The notes under the pieces: generated by a model
What the model was told of the DNA's origin: nothing
What the model saw: the letters and a program-made list of their open reading frames with translations, nothing else
Databases searched by the model: none
NCBI GenBank assembly: GCA_028288405.1
Contig: JAQBNS010000013.1
Location: 1 to 64,000, forward strand
Length of the DNA stretch: 64,000 nucleotides
Direction: 5' to 3'
Origin: Chitinophagaceae bacterium
GTDB taxonomy: Bacteria > Bacteroidota > Bacteroidia > Cytophagales > Cytophagaceae
Position numbers and translations under genes: made by a program
Part shown: piece by piece, positions 20,401 to 30,132 of the stretch
How positions within the stretch are numbered: the first letter of the stretch is position 1
Layout: each line of letters opens with the position of its first letter

Positions 20401-21665
20401 CCTTCCTGATAAATCATTAAGTCATCCTGAAAGCAAAGATCAGTGCCGTTTATATTCGTTTTAAATCCTCTCTTATCAGAAAGTTTACTGGCATCTCCGG
20501 GATTAAAAATAATATTAGCCTGAACCTGTGCATTGCTTCCTGTTATTTTTACCGAACTAAGAGGAACTATATTGATTGGGAAAATCGCTGAGCTTCCACC
20601 TCGTAAACTGGTATAAACATTATTTGCTCTTGCCTGACCAATATTTTGTACTCGAAATTTTCTCTTTACGATATTATCCGAAGAAGCCAAACACGTACTA
20701 AAATCATACAAAAGATTCATATCTGTAACTGTCAAGTCCGGACGTTCAGTACCAAGATTGGTAGCCAGATCCATTTCTCGCAAAGGCGTACAGCTAGAGG
20801 CTTCACAACCATAGGTAAAAGTCAAATTACCTGTTCCTGTAGGACAACCGATGATTTTTACTTTTTCAAAAATCTCTACCGTCGCATTCAAAGGGACATT
20901 ATCAAGTATGATATCTTTACTTAAATTATGAGTCAACGGATCAATCAGATTAGTAATTTGAACCCACTTACTGAGTCCGTTGATTTTCAATTCCAGCGAC
21001 TGTATTTCTAATTGAGCACTCGGTGCAGAGGGTATAATTTCCTCCATATGAAGAATACCATTAAAAGTATTTTCTGTGATTTGAAAATTATATCGCCTGG
21101 TAAATACATCTCCTTTGTGTCCGGTATAACTAATATTTTCTCCCGGATTCAAATCATCGGAAGCGACATAACCAATGACACCAGAACTGATCACAAAGTT
21201 TATACTTTGTGATTGCACAACTGATGCATTTTGATAATCGAAGGTTAAAGTGGAAAGGGAGCTGTGTGTCGTTGATTTAAAATTTTCACACGACGCCTTT
21301 ATCGGAACTTTAAGACTGCTCAAACCTATTGGCATGGAGACAATCGTAATGCTTCTGTTAGCTGCATCAACAATCAGATTGGGATCGGTCAATAGTGTGT
21401 ACAGTAACAACACATCTGTATTGGATTGAGCCGTAATAACAAAATTGTCGATAGCAGCACTTCCTGTATTGTTAAACTCAAATAAGACAAAATTCTCCTC
21501 ACAGGTATTTAAATTATACTTGGAGGGATTCGTATTTACTTGTTTGGAAGAAACGGTAACCGATACACCGTTTACATTGATTGGGTTGACTTGCGCGTAA
21601 AGGGTTTGACATTCCCATACGGACAAAGCGAGCATAAAAAGAAAAAGCTTTCTTAGCGTATTCAT
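14472..21665 (-). CDS. Giant T9SS-exported protein with PKD/Ig-like, cohesin-like and dockerin-like regions, 2397 aa
   Basis: Signal peptide at about 1-24 (ends LYAQ). Residues about 25-1520 are a long series of beta-rich segments with conserved-repeat style text (FEFNNTG, VEIFEKVKI), which I do not assign further. About 1525-1690 look like Ig/PKD-type repeats (HVCPGATGTLTAAVTG, EFCIGSAPAVISGTP). About 1697-1830 resemble a cohesin (GIKGMDFVLRYDRTLMRPTG). About 2025-2120 contain a dockerin-type calcium repeat (SDVNMDRMVRAVDVSLVQER) with a second half LGDIDGSWRANL. About 2175-2300 are a second cohesin-like fold. About 2315-2397 (FELIPNPAANEGEI to IKKWIIQN) are a type A T9SS sorting domain. It is probably a cell-surface or released scaffold or adhesin; the cohesin/dockerin calls rest on short motifs. 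Monocistronic by its surroundings. Confidence 0.88.
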   Translation of the reverse strand: MNTLRKLFLFMLALSVWECQTLYAQVNPINVNGVSVTVSSKQVNTNPSKYNLNTCEENFVLFEFNNTGSAAIDNFVITAQSNTDVLLLYTLLTDPNLIVDAANRSITIVSMPIGLSSLKVPIKASCENFKSTTHSSLSTLTFDYQNASVVQSQSINFVISSGVIGYVASDDLNPGENISYTGHKGDVFTRRYNFQITENTFNGILHMEEIIPSAPSAQLEIQSLELKINGLSKWVQITNLIDPLTHNLSKDIILDNVPLNATVEIFEKVKIIGCPTGTGNLTFTYGCEASSCTPLREMDLATNLGTERPDLTVTDMNLLYDFSTCLASSDNIVKRKFRVQNIGQARANNVYTSLRGGSSAIFPINIVPLSSVKITGSNAQVQANIIFNPGDASKLSDKRGFKTNINGTDLCFQDDLMIYQEGGITVLALEPGEFIDIEWEERTCCVSNDVTNNYTLNSYGLMDTKCDNECGGYYGNSTGYWVATDDHANMATANQIELTGVNNMFGCFTCTGGCGSNPAGTCDNLTLNNPSAPASDYTETLRFKNSGFKLYIPNSYDFFPIDYKKFRIAIDFAVDGSLLLAPESSGNRGNILLKDGRGAIYHPVSQTALTKSEIFNLFGTTDIPVNALDAGARAIFEFDPEVIFGPGSNVSITTYRSFELELKLASFINSLETTFDVSAVCGRSLTNTGPSNYFERTYLIPDGDDCPECRLAIGSYSDYIIVNCPGCVFPGVLVRGYEVERITLGEADADNNGLQDVGTVNASGTPNLKMVTDNDIFKAISRSNLWSGTTRTYGSGSSIGTLEQDPGFSNRFLTNLARLDIIGPHGDLLDVVVNTDHPIVLDYTQAGTAYHFVFNNNSNNIWTSDNAGHFLFQFPIALVRQQLQSVYGFSASQAGLFNYEAGDESDVTVYYKVKPDFDLGSKYYESIDVSTRCFYSDRLKDISITTESDPASPFGISGSLTSTEASLLKPYLNYICEAYGSGFILADIKQNLAYYGAGYGNSFACKKGLGVVQTISGNQDGNGEALDLFPYEIRTFNRVDKMRYILPRGYKIDYDESYFQNNRSYRLNSSFDYDIYYELKYFKDLKPQMVSKGNAVQQNSSGQPVIVGEMFEVDFEFNNPITYRNQIGASGFVLDASDKFSDGNEFSRQYMNLVLVPDCSQPILDYFEYSDDAAYIAGANWVDDINYFIMEGPKALIRPYDIDKKLFSSSEILSISTTSKSWYSRPSAALWGSTAAPIVTLTKVVANVDIFKKVSKIPFKLTAVDGTANVFMYFTTKNGKVILGDLIRTNPDNTTQVFQKVQGVYQLGNLSYGQVFDFNLEVQFQCNDVKDDELYLHVGYTCDNTYPTFIDGALDKVPCGIMNESIRIIESNADMAISYNSAATCTNIAHELKMTSLLDGGLYDFKPTVQLPASLTYKAGSAKLKAYEIINNQPVTMKDGLGQDIIFTLPDPVISSANALSWDLTNLAGLDDLYFHGGGYALLTFDSDPGCAVGNTQVTASAVTTSYCNIAIAKALLNPATVALDPACKPSVTLSGSDHVCPGATGTLTAAVTGVSASTSQFTWYKKNSDGSRTLLQGPGTAITYTYTNLTENTTFEVVLRSITGCKDSSDFTISIYQLPALTITAPNEFCIGSAPAVISGTPAGGYFGGPGVTLTPSGIYTFSASIAGTYTLIYHYTNAQTGCTATKVHTVIASACCKYALASAEVMCGEDAIRCITLKAVKPVDDGIKGMDFVLRYDRTLMRPTGIPGRGNATLGNVVLNGGMTSGMGSYAMTERTVTGTNLNELSVSIFYTGQAPAAADFDGIGDVICIEFKILGSGTTGLAGTTKSIFIGDLYQGAFSQGVVDDEHKLFMIRSCVTNNGVGIISILKNNFLNGKVYYHNDVNAPLKYDASTTPSPYLITTITPVTTGFGSPLCTPSSVASKTTDINGAYSIDLTGANGVKVSRDIVGDYYNSCTNPSDVINQSGNVYNPASLLMAINGYDAYLMESITTMRNPVDVVYVADRKVPGATSTATANTAFPTAFQMIASDVNMDRMVRAVDVSLVQERAVSKLCEYPQVWNYNLGVDPTVYPLNTVDQRSLDWRFVDKSQVTSNLTYTKSGKYPFPAGTTGTAATYYWRDNVPNPPRCLMGPTANPNTCKSYANSFDIHAIMLGDIDGSWRANLNNSQKNLRTVSDRKVVINITNKQRKGINTYRVPVTFISQDPATVALDFALDYNEEELSVMGVGNLEGGDLADAEVVYNDFENKQLLFTSYTMLGFNSSKSIYYIDFVSKNGDFNANMLGSGDAYLNGEKVELVVEGSTITGIENQLSGTQYGFELIPNPAANEGEILYNIKAGTHAKIVVYNTLGQVITEYKDLDGQGSIQVGTSDWSSGMYQVILFTENSQKLIKKWIIQN

Positions 21666-21798
21666 AGGTAAAATATTTATTTAAAAATAACTACAGGTAA
21701 TTTCCTCTTATTGATAAGTCTCGTGCAGATTTATCAAAAAACGATGTAAGGGTAAATTTCAAGTATAAGACTGCAACCTTTGGTCTTTTGCTTCCGTA

Positions 21799-21806
21799 CA
21801 AAGATA
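21799..21806 (-). promoter_or_regulatory. Candidate -7 box for the 2397-aa gene
   Basis: TATCTTTG on the minus strand fits TAnnTTTG, about 135 bases upstream of the start at 21665. No TTG lies at ideal spacing (the nearest is 15 bases upstream), so this is tentative. Confidence 0.35.
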
Positions 21807-21854
21807 TTTTTTATAAAAACTCAAAAATACGCCGGGCTGAACTAAAAGACAAAA

Positions 21855-21878
21855 AAATTACCGGTTACCCGGTAATTT
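21855..21878 (-). terminator. Terminator of atpDC
   Basis: Inverted repeat AAATTACCGG / CCGGTAATTT with a 4-base loop. On the minus strand it runs into a T tract, 23 bases after the atpC stop. Confidence 0.82.
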
Positions 21879-21900
21879 GATTTTAATTTGAAAAGTAAAG

Positions 21901-22152
21901 TTAAGCAGTAACCGCTTCCGCCAATACCACAACTTTATTGTTTAATACTTCTACTACACCACCGTCTACCGCAAAATGTTTTTCAGCGTTGTTCGCTTCA
22001 ACTAATTTCAATTCTCCTTTTCCAAGAGTAGAAATAATAGCCGCGTGGTTTTGATGTACTTCAAAAGCACCAGCAGCTCCGGGAAGATTCACCCATTTTA
22101 CTTCTCCGCTGTATACTTTTTTATCGGGTGTTAATATATCTAATTGTAACAT
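21901..22152 (-). CDS. atpC: F1 ATP synthase subunit epsilon
   Basis: An 83-residue protein beginning MLQLDILTPDKKVYSGEV, the N-terminal beta sandwich of the epsilon subunit. It includes FEVHQNHAAIISTLGKGEL and ends after the ALAEAVTA-type strand. It lacks the C-terminal helical hairpin of the 130-140-residue E. coli protein, as is usual in Bacteroidota, so inhibition by the extended epsilon helix is not expected. It follows atpD by 59 bases and shares its promoter and terminator. Confidence 0.95.
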   Translation of the reverse strand: MLQLDILTPDKKVYSGEVKWVNLPGAAGAFEVHQNHAAIISTLGKGELKLVEANNAEKHFAVDGGVVEVLNNKVVVLAEAVTA

Positions 22153-22211
22153 TGTACCCTTTTATAAGATGAAAGAAGAACAAGGACCAAAGTCCTTGTT
22201 CTATTGATAAA

Positions 22212-23848
<1,637 letters not shown>

Positions 23849-23955
23849 TAATAAACATTTGGTTAACAGAGATGTACACAGAAAAAATACCCTCTCAAAG
23901 GTAGATCGGGCATATTGCTCGTAAGAATGTGGAAAACTCTACTTTTTCTCTATTT

Positions 23956-23987
23956 CCTAACGTCTAACCACTAATCGCTAACGACTA
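23956..23987 (-). repeat. Heptamer array starting at the stop codon of the histidine kinase
   Basis: On the minus strand the units TAGTCGT, TAGCGAT, TAGTGGT, TAGACGT and TAGG begin with the TAG stop codon of the kinase gene (23987-23985). The period is 7, so the embedded TAG recurs in all three frames. Confidence 0.75.
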
Positions 23988-25145
23988 TATCTCTATCCTA
24001 AATGTCGTTCCCTTTCCGGGTGCGGAATGCAACACGGAAATTTTCCCTCCATGGTATTCTTCAATGATGCGCTTTACCAGCGTCAATCCGAGTCCCCAGC
24101 CTCTGGATTTGGTGGTATAACCGGGTTTAAAAATGCGTTTGTATTCTGAACGGCTCATGCCTTTTCCACTGTCTTTAATGTCTATGATGATCTTTTTATG
24201 CAATTCATGAATATGCAGTGATAGCTCTCCTTCTCCTTCCATGGCATCCACGGCGTTCTTTACCAAATTTTCAATGGCCCAGCCAAACAAAGACGTGTTA
24301 ATATTCGCTTTTAACAGAAGGTCATCTGTGATGATGTCGATTTTTACTTTCGCCGAAATTCTTTTTCTTAGGTAATCGATCAAGCCCCCGATTACAGTGG
24401 CAATACGTTCTTCTTTCAAGGCCGGTTTGGAACCTATATTTGAAAAACGAGCTGTAATCGTTTCCAACCGATCCACATCTTTTGTCAACTCGGCACCCAT
24501 CGGATCACCCTGCAAACGGGGATCACTTTTAATGATTTCAGTCCAGGCCATCAGAGAAGAAAGCGGTGTGCCTAATTGATGTGCCGTTTCTTTGGCCAAG
24601 CCTACCCAAACCCTGTTTTGCTCGGCCCTTCTGGATGAACTGAAGGCCAAATAAGCGATGAACATAAAAATACCGATGACGGATAATTGAAGGAAAGGAT
24701 AATATTGCAATTGGGCCAATACCCAGGAATTCTTATAATAAATGTAATTGGTAACGACTCCCAAATAACTGATTTCTATCTTGGGATGGATCTCTTCCAT
24801 TTCCAGAATTTGTTCTTTAAGAAAAACATCCTTCTTTTTTTCCGTCCATTGTGAATCAATATCTATGTTTTTATAACTGATTGGATTTCCTTGTTCATCT
24901 GTCAGAATGACAGGAATGCTGTGATTTGCTTCAATAATTTCCCGAAATAGAAAGGTCATATTCTCTCCTGTTTCCGAATCCGTAATGGCCTGCAATCCCT
25001 TGGCATATAAGCCTATCTGCTTCTTCTCTCCCTCTGCCAGCACTTTCACCAACCGGTTGGTATACCACAGTGACCCAAGCGCTATAATCAGCGCCGATAC
25101 CACCAAAATGATCTTCCAGACCGACTTATTTTCGTAAATATCCAT
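23985..25145 (-). CDS. Membrane sensor histidine kinase
   Basis: A 386-residue protein from ATG 25145 (a GTG six bases upstream is also in frame). TM1 at about 10-29, a periplasmic stretch of about 110 residues with no named sensor domain, TM2 at about 145-165, then the dimerisation helix with the phosphoacceptor His in ETAHQLGTPLSS. The ATPase domain follows with N box NLVKNAVDAM, G1 DSGKGM and G2 WGLGLTLVKRI. It autophosphorylates on His and passes phosphate to a response regulator not encoded here. It diverges from hemA across 97 bases, so the two share a regulatory gap; no functional link can be shown. The stop codon forms the first unit of a heptamer array. Confidence 0.9.
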   Translation of the reverse strand: MDIYENKSVWKIILVVSALIIALGSLWYTNRLVKVLAEGEKKQIGLYAKGLQAITDSETGENMTFLFREIIEANHSIPVILTDEQGNPISYKNIDIDSQWTEKKKDVFLKEQILEMEEIHPKIEISYLGVVTNYIYYKNSWVLAQLQYYPFLQLSVIGIFMFIAYLAFSSSRRAEQNRVWVGLAKETAHQLGTPLSSLMAWTEIIKSDPRLQGDPMGAELTKDVDRLETITARFSNIGSKPALKEERIATVIGGLIDYLRKRISAKVKIDIITDDLLLKANINTSLFGWAIENLVKNAVDAMEGEGELSLHIHELHKKIIIDIKDSGKGMSRSEYKRIFKPGYTTKSRGWGLGLTLVKRIIEEYHGGKISVLHSAPGKGTTFRIEI

Positions 25146-25219
25146 TCTCACTCTAAACCGAAACCATTTTAAATTGATGAATTTATTACTTTTTATTCCA
25201 TTATTTAACGATTAGGTTG

Positions 25220-25227
25220 TATTTTTG
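25220..25227 (+). promoter_or_regulatory. Candidate -7 box for hemA
   Basis: TATTTTTG fits TAnnTTTG, 15 bases upstream of ATG 25243. No well-spaced TTG is seen upstream, so confidence is limited. Confidence 0.4.
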
Positions 25228-25242
25228 GTGTCACAATAGCCC

Positions 25243-26517
25243 ATGATCTCAAATTTCAAACTCATCAGTTTATCTTATAAAAAAGCCCCTGTAGCGATAC
25301 GGGAAAAAATGGCTTTGAATGAGCAAGAATGCAAAGACCTTATGCTTCGCATAAAGGATGCATTCGATGCACACGAACTGTTGGTATTGTCTACCTGCAA
25401 CCGTACAGAGATTTACTATGCGGCAACAGAAGATCTTTCTGAAGGCATTATCAAACTCATGGTCGCTCAAAAAGGATTGGCCAATAGTGAGGAGTTGATT
25501 CCTTTGTTTGAAGTTTTCACGGATCATGAAGACGCTATCGTACACCTGTTCCGCGTAGCCATCGGTCTGGAATCTCAGGTAGTAGGCGATGTACAAATCA
25601 CCAACCAGGTGAAACACGCTTACCAATGGTCTGCCGATCAAAACATGGCGGGGCCTTTTATTCATCGATTATTACACACCATTTTCTTCACCAATAAAAA
25701 AGTCGTACAAGAAACTCAGTTCCGCGACGGTGCTGCCTCTGTTTCTTATGCCACAGTAGAATTGGCAGAAGAACTATTGGAAAATTATAACAACCCCACC
25801 ATACTGATTGTCGGTGTTGGAGAAATGGGCGCCGATGTAGCGCGCAACATGATGAACTCTCCTTTAAAGAATGTCTTCATCACCAACCGCACAGAATGTA
25901 AAGCTCAGGCGATTGCCGAAGAATGTGGATTTCAGTTTCTTCCTTTCGATCAATTGCAAGCCGGTATTGCCAAAGCAGATCTAGTGATCAGTTCTGTGGC
26001 GCTGCCTGAACCATTGATTAAAAAAGCAGATCTGGAGCACTTGACGATTACGACTTATAAATATTTTGTTGACATCTCTGTACCCCGCTCTATCTGCTCA
26101 GACGTGGAACAAATACCTGGTGTTATTTTATACGGTATCGATACGTTACAAAATCGTTCTCAGGAAGCCATTGAAAAAAGACACCGTTCTATACCGCACG
26201 TAGAAAGCATTATTGAAACGGCAGTGGAAGAATTGAGAGAATGGTCTAAAGAAATGGTAGTCTCTCCTACTATTCAAAAATTAAAAAATGCATTGGAACA
26301 AATCCGCAAGGAAGAAGTATCCAGACATTTGAAATCGTTGAACGACGATGAAGCCAAACGCGTAGATGAAATCACGCGCAACATGATGCAGAAAATCATC
26401 AAATTGCCGGTGTTGCAATTGAAAGCAGCCTGCAAACGCGGTGAAGCAGAAACATTGATCGATGTGTTGAATGATTTGTTTAATCTTGAGAAAGAAACTC
26501 AGGATCACTCTTCATAA
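25243..26517 (+). CDS. hemA: Glutamyl-tRNA reductase
   Basis: A 424-residue enzyme that reduces Glu-tRNA(Glu) to glutamate-1-semialdehyde with NADPH, the first committed step of tetrapyrrole synthesis by the C5 route. The catalytic Cys52 lies in STCNRTEIY. The next conserved block is FRVAIGLESQVVGD. The NADPH fold begins near ILIVGVGEMGADVARN, and the helical dimerisation domain fills the C-terminus. The length is normal. The two WG-repeat genes follow within 10 and 4 bases and are probably in the same transcript. Confidence 0.96.
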   Translation: MISNFKLISLSYKKAPVAIREKMALNEQECKDLMLRIKDAFDAHELLVLSTCNRTEIYYAATEDLSEGIIKLMVAQKGLANSEELIPLFEVFTDHEDAIVHLFRVAIGLESQVVGDVQITNQVKHAYQWSADQNMAGPFIHRLLHTIFFTNKKVVQETQFRDGAASVSYATVELAEELLENYNNPTILIVGVGEMGADVARNMMNSPLKNVFITNRTECKAQAIAEECGFQFLPFDQLQAGIAKADLVISSVALPEPLIKKADLEHLTITTYKYFVDISVPRSICSDVEQIPGVILYGIDTLQNRSQEAIEKRHRSIPHVESIIETAVEELREWSKEMVVSPTIQKLKNALEQIRKEEVSRHLKSLNDDEAKRVDEITRNMMQKIIKLPVLQLKAACKRGEAETLIDVLNDLFNLEKETQDHSS

Positions 26518-26527
26518 CCCGCCTGGT

Positions 26528-27940
26528 ATGGCTATTTTTATTCGCTTCTTATTTCTTGTTACTCTTCTTGGTTCTATTCAAGGCTATACTCAAACGGTGT
26601 CTTGCAGTGCTTGTGCAACGGATGTTTTAGTAAAAGAAATTCCTGCACTGCATTCTTCTTCACAAAAAATAATCGTATTCAAATGCCCTTTGCAACTGGG
26701 CAATTTAAAAATGGCAACGAAATGGGGAGTCAGCGATGCACAAGGCAATCTGTTGATTAAGCCTTTCTGGGACTCCATCGGAAACGTAGCGAATGGATTG
26801 GCAGAAGTTTTCCAATACATTCCACAACGCAAAAAAGCACCGCTGAAAGCAGGACTGGTTTCTATCCAGCAAAAAACTATTCTTCCTCTTGCTTACCGCT
26901 CTATTCGGGTGATTGCAGGAACATACTACAGCATCGATACAGGTAAAGGATTTCAATTGTGGAAAGCAGGTAAAGGTTTTCTTTCTTCGCTTCCTTACGA
27001 CAGCATTGTTAAAACACCGTCCCGTATTTTACTATACACAGAAAGCTTTTGTCATCGCCTCGACAGCACCGCACAAAAAATAGAACAAGGTCCCTATAAA
27101 GAGTGGCATACAAATGATAACAACAAAATTTATCCTGTTTTTTACGACACGTTATATATCTACCGCAATGGCGGATCCATCGTAACTTTATTTGCAGACT
27201 CTATAGTTGCTTCATCCAAAGCGGATGAAATCATTTTGTATAGAAATAACAGCAAAGTGCCATTCCGCTTGGTACACATTCCCTCTCCTTCTATTCATGA
27301 ACCAGATCCTATTCATCCGGTGCCTTTAAGTACCTTATTGGATAGCACGTTGATTAAAATAAAAAACCGTTCAAAGGCAGATAGTATCGTCTTAGTAAAA
27401 AACTGGTATTTATACCGCCGCAACAACATGTGGGGATATGGAGATACCTTAGGGAATATAGGTATCGGTGCGCAGTACGAAGAGTTGCGTTACAACCACA
27501 ATAATCGTTTGGCGATGAAATACAAAGGCAAATGGGGATTCCTGGACAACTATGAAAACATCATTGTGCAACCTTATTATGATGAAGTGGGAGACTTTAT
27601 GTATGCCGGTGCGTGGGTAAGACAAGGCCATAAATATAATTTCGTGGGACTAAACGGGAAATTGCTCAATAGCAATTGGTACGACAACATTACACCCACA
27701 GCCGGCAATAATTATCTGGTACAGCTAAAAGGAAAAACCGGATTAGTCAGCCAGGAAGGCCGTGAAATCATCGGTACACGTTACCTGCAACTATTAGACT
27801 TCGGAGGAAACTCTTGTCTTGTACAAACAGAAGATGGCAAATGGTTTTTGATGAATTATGCTGAATATAGAATTTCTAACGATCCCTACTCCAGCGTTCA
27901 ATACTTAGCAAAAAGTAAAGTGTACGTGATGAAGAAGTAA
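26528..27940 (+). CDS. Exported WG-repeat protein, first of two
   Basis: A 470-residue protein. The frame is open from 26471 within hemA, but the signal peptide MAIFIRFLFLVTLLGSIQG begins at ATG 26528, 10 bases after hemA, so that start is used. A Cys cluster (CSACATDVL) follows the signal. WG (KWG) repeats are visible at KWGVSDAQGNLLIKPF, MWGYGDTLGNIGIG and KWGFLDNYENIIVQPYYDEV, with more diverged copies between. WG repeats form beta-propeller- or solenoid-like surfaces of unknown role. The neighbouring gene is a longer paralogue, so local duplication is likely. Confidence 0.82.
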   Translation: MAIFIRFLFLVTLLGSIQGYTQTVSCSACATDVLVKEIPALHSSSQKIIVFKCPLQLGNLKMATKWGVSDAQGNLLIKPFWDSIGNVANGLAEVFQYIPQRKKAPLKAGLVSIQQKTILPLAYRSIRVIAGTYYSIDTGKGFQLWKAGKGFLSSLPYDSIVKTPSRILLYTESFCHRLDSTAQKIEQGPYKEWHTNDNNKIYPVFYDTLYIYRNGGSIVTLFADSIVASSKADEIILYRNNSKVPFRLVHIPSPSIHEPDPIHPVPLSTLLDSTLIKIKNRSKADSIVLVKNWYLYRRNNMWGYGDTLGNIGIGAQYEELRYNHNNRLAMKYKGKWGFLDNYENIIVQPYYDEVGDFMYAGAWVRQGHKYNFVGLNGKLLNSNWYDNITPTAGNNYLVQLKGKTGLVSQEGREIIGTRYLQLLDFGGNSCLVQTEDGKWFLMNYAEYRISNDPYSSVQYLAKSKVYVMKK

Positions 27941-27944
27941 TACC

Positions 27945-29924
27945 ATGTCTGCTACACTTAAAACTTTCTTCTTTATTTTTTTCATACCTCTTGCAGTACA
28001 GGCACAACAAGTACTTCATGAAGGAGTGTATGCAGATAAAACAACGATCAATAACAAAAATACCTGGGGCTTCAAAAACAAAAAAGGGAAATGGGAAATC
28101 AAACCGCAATTTGATTCCGTTTATCATTACTTCGAATTTGGCAAAGCCATTGCAGGAAAAGAAAAGAAGTACGGAGTCATTGACAGAAGTGGGAAAACAA
28201 TTATTCCTTTTACTTACCAGGAAATTCTACCACAGATCAAACATCTTTTTCCTGTGCGATCTGAAAAAGCAAAGTGGGGATTTCTTTCTGTAGAAGGAGA
28301 ACAAGTATTCCCAGAGCTTTATGACAATTTCAGATTAAGTTATAAAGACAAACACCTCTTGCTTCAAAAAGATTTCCGCTGGGGAATTTATTCGATCCAC
28401 AACAAAGAATTGGTTCCTCCACTTTATAAGCAAATCGATTACTCCAATCATAAATCATATCGTGTACTTCCTTTCGCGAATTGGCAAATCATTCAGCCAA
28501 ACGGAACTGTCCTATCTTCAACAGATGCCGACACGTTACGCATGCTAACCAAGACTACAGCAAGCTTCACACTTCAAGGAAGAAAAGGGATACGCAACTT
28601 ATCCAAAGAATTGTGTCCTCCTCAATTTGAAAATATTTTGCATGCACACGACAGTTTATACTTTGTAAAAAAGAATGGCTACTGGGGACTTGTTACAGAA
28701 AGCGGAAAATACATTTTGGAACCACAGTTCGAAGAGGTAAAAGCTTATCCCAATTATTTCATTGCCACACTCAAATACCGGGAAAGAAAAATTTACACTT
28801 GGAATCTCAAAACCCTTACTGATGAATCTTATTTGAATATTGCCGATTCATCAGGAGGATTGTGGGCCGTGCAAAACAATATCGATTTATGGGGATACCT
28901 CAATTCGAAAGGAGAACTGAAAATTTCTTGCCGCTACAGTAAAGCAGGTCCTTTTAAGAATGGATTGGCGAAAGTAACGCTGCAAGGAATTTCGTATTAT
29001 ATCAATGCCTACGAAGAGCAAATCATTACACCTTCCGAGTGCTCATATTATGAATCAGGATTTTTAAAAGTAAACAGTTCTTTTCAAAAATTCTGGATTA
29101 AAGGCATGCATCAATACGAGCAACTGACTATTTTATCCGACAACTATTACCGCATCAAGTCTAAAAACAATTATGGTATTCTAAATGACAACGGCAATCT
29201 CCTTCTGCCTTGTGAATACACAAATATAGAATTGAGTACTGACCAAAAGTTTTTCATTGCGCAAAAGAAAAAAGTATACTACCTCTACAATACATCGGGA
29301 CAACTGATCGGTCCTCCGCACAAACGTTTCGAACGCGTAATGGATGTTTCCGAAGGATTAATCAAAATAAAATACAAAGGCGGTCTTGGTTTTTGTGATC
29401 TGGAAGACCAAATCGTAATCTCCACTCAATACGATGCTACAGGCTTATTCAATAATGGTATATGTGCCGTAAAACTTCGGGGCAAATGGGGTTATATTGA
29501 TCGAGGCGAAAGATTTATTCTGCAACCTTACTACAACGAGCCCGCGGTCTTTTATGGAGAAGCAGGGATACTAAAAGAGAACAATGATTATCATCTGATC
29601 AATACGAAAGGTAAACTGACCATAGAATATCCATTGATCAACATTGAGCGCACAGCAGAAGGTTTTTACATCATACAAAACAAAGCAGGGCTTTATGGTC
29701 TGGCCAATGCATCAGGTAAAGAATTATTCCCCCCCAAATACAAAGCCATCAAAGCTTATCCGGGAGGCATTTTTATTGTAACAGACGATGAGTACTCCGG
29801 AGCAATCGATGGCACCGGTAAAATTGTGATCTCGATCAAGTACCATACGTTGTTTTATGATCCGCTGCTGAAGATGTATAGTGGCAGTATGGAGAAGGGT
29901 TGGGAGACGGTAAAGGTTAACTAG
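27945..29924 (+). CDS. Exported WG-repeat protein, second of two
   Basis: A 659-residue protein with signal peptide MSATLKTFFFIFFIPLAVQA. At least ten WG-type repeats run through it, for example TWGFKNKKGKWEIKPQF, KYGVIDRSGKTIIPFTY, KWGFLSVEGEQVFPELY, LWGYLNSKGELKISCRY, KWGYIDRGERFILQPYY and LYGLANASGKELFPPKY. There is no membrane anchor or sorting domain, so it is probably periplasmic. It begins 4 bases after the previous WG gene. Its TAG stop is the first unit of a TAGTTGT array. Confidence 0.85.
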   Translation: MSATLKTFFFIFFIPLAVQAQQVLHEGVYADKTTINNKNTWGFKNKKGKWEIKPQFDSVYHYFEFGKAIAGKEKKYGVIDRSGKTIIPFTYQEILPQIKHLFPVRSEKAKWGFLSVEGEQVFPELYDNFRLSYKDKHLLLQKDFRWGIYSIHNKELVPPLYKQIDYSNHKSYRVLPFANWQIIQPNGTVLSSTDADTLRMLTKTTASFTLQGRKGIRNLSKELCPPQFENILHAHDSLYFVKKNGYWGLVTESGKYILEPQFEEVKAYPNYFIATLKYRERKIYTWNLKTLTDESYLNIADSSGGLWAVQNNIDLWGYLNSKGELKISCRYSKAGPFKNGLAKVTLQGISYYINAYEEQIITPSECSYYESGFLKVNSSFQKFWIKGMHQYEQLTILSDNYYRIKSKNNYGILNDNGNLLLPCEYTNIELSTDQKFFIAQKKKVYYLYNTSGQLIGPPHKRFERVMDVSEGLIKIKYKGGLGFCDLEDQIVISTQYDATGLFNNGICAVKLRGKWGYIDRGERFILQPYYNEPAVFYGEAGILKENNDYHLINTKGKLTIEYPLINIERTAEGFYIIQNKAGLYGLANASGKELFPPKYKAIKAYPGGIFIVTDDEYSGAIDGTGKIVISIKYHTLFYDPLLKMYSGSMEKGWETVKVN

Positions 29925-29966
29925 TTGTTAGTTGTTAGTTGTTAGTTGTTAGTTGTTAGTTGTTAG
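29922..29966 (+). repeat. TAGTTGT heptamer array starting at a stop codon
   Basis: Six perfect copies of TAGTTGT plus a partial one. The first three bases are the stop codon of the second WG-repeat gene. Reading on in any frame meets a TAG within 21 bases. Confidence 0.95.
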
Positions 29967-29999
29967 TTAAACTAAAAACTATTTTCAAGATCAATCTGT

Positions 30000-30124
30000 C
30001 TTACCACTAAATCCCATGAAGGGGACTTGAGACGAAATAAAATAAAAGAGCTCATCGTATATTATGCGATGAGCTCTTTTATTTAGCAAATAGTAAAGTC
30101 CCCTTCAGGGGATTTAGGGGTAAG
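30000..30124. repeat. Palindromic element with 29-bp arms enclosing a terminator
   Basis: The left arm 30000-30028 and right arm 30096-30124 are inverted copies (27 of 29 bases match), built on ctaaatcccctgaaggggact. The same arm occurs at about 34892-34923, and a close relative at 61747-62026. The centre holds a strong terminator hairpin. It lies between convergent genes. Confidence 0.85.
30044..30080. terminator. Bidirectional terminator between the WG and SDR genes
   Basis: Perfect 14-bp inverted repeat AAAAGAGCTCATCG / CGATGAGCTCTTTT with a 9-base loop, flanked by A and T tracts on the two sides. It serves convergent transcription of the WG-repeat gene (plus) and the SDR-like gene (minus). 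Confidence 0.88.
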
Positions 30125-30132
30125 GCAGTTGT

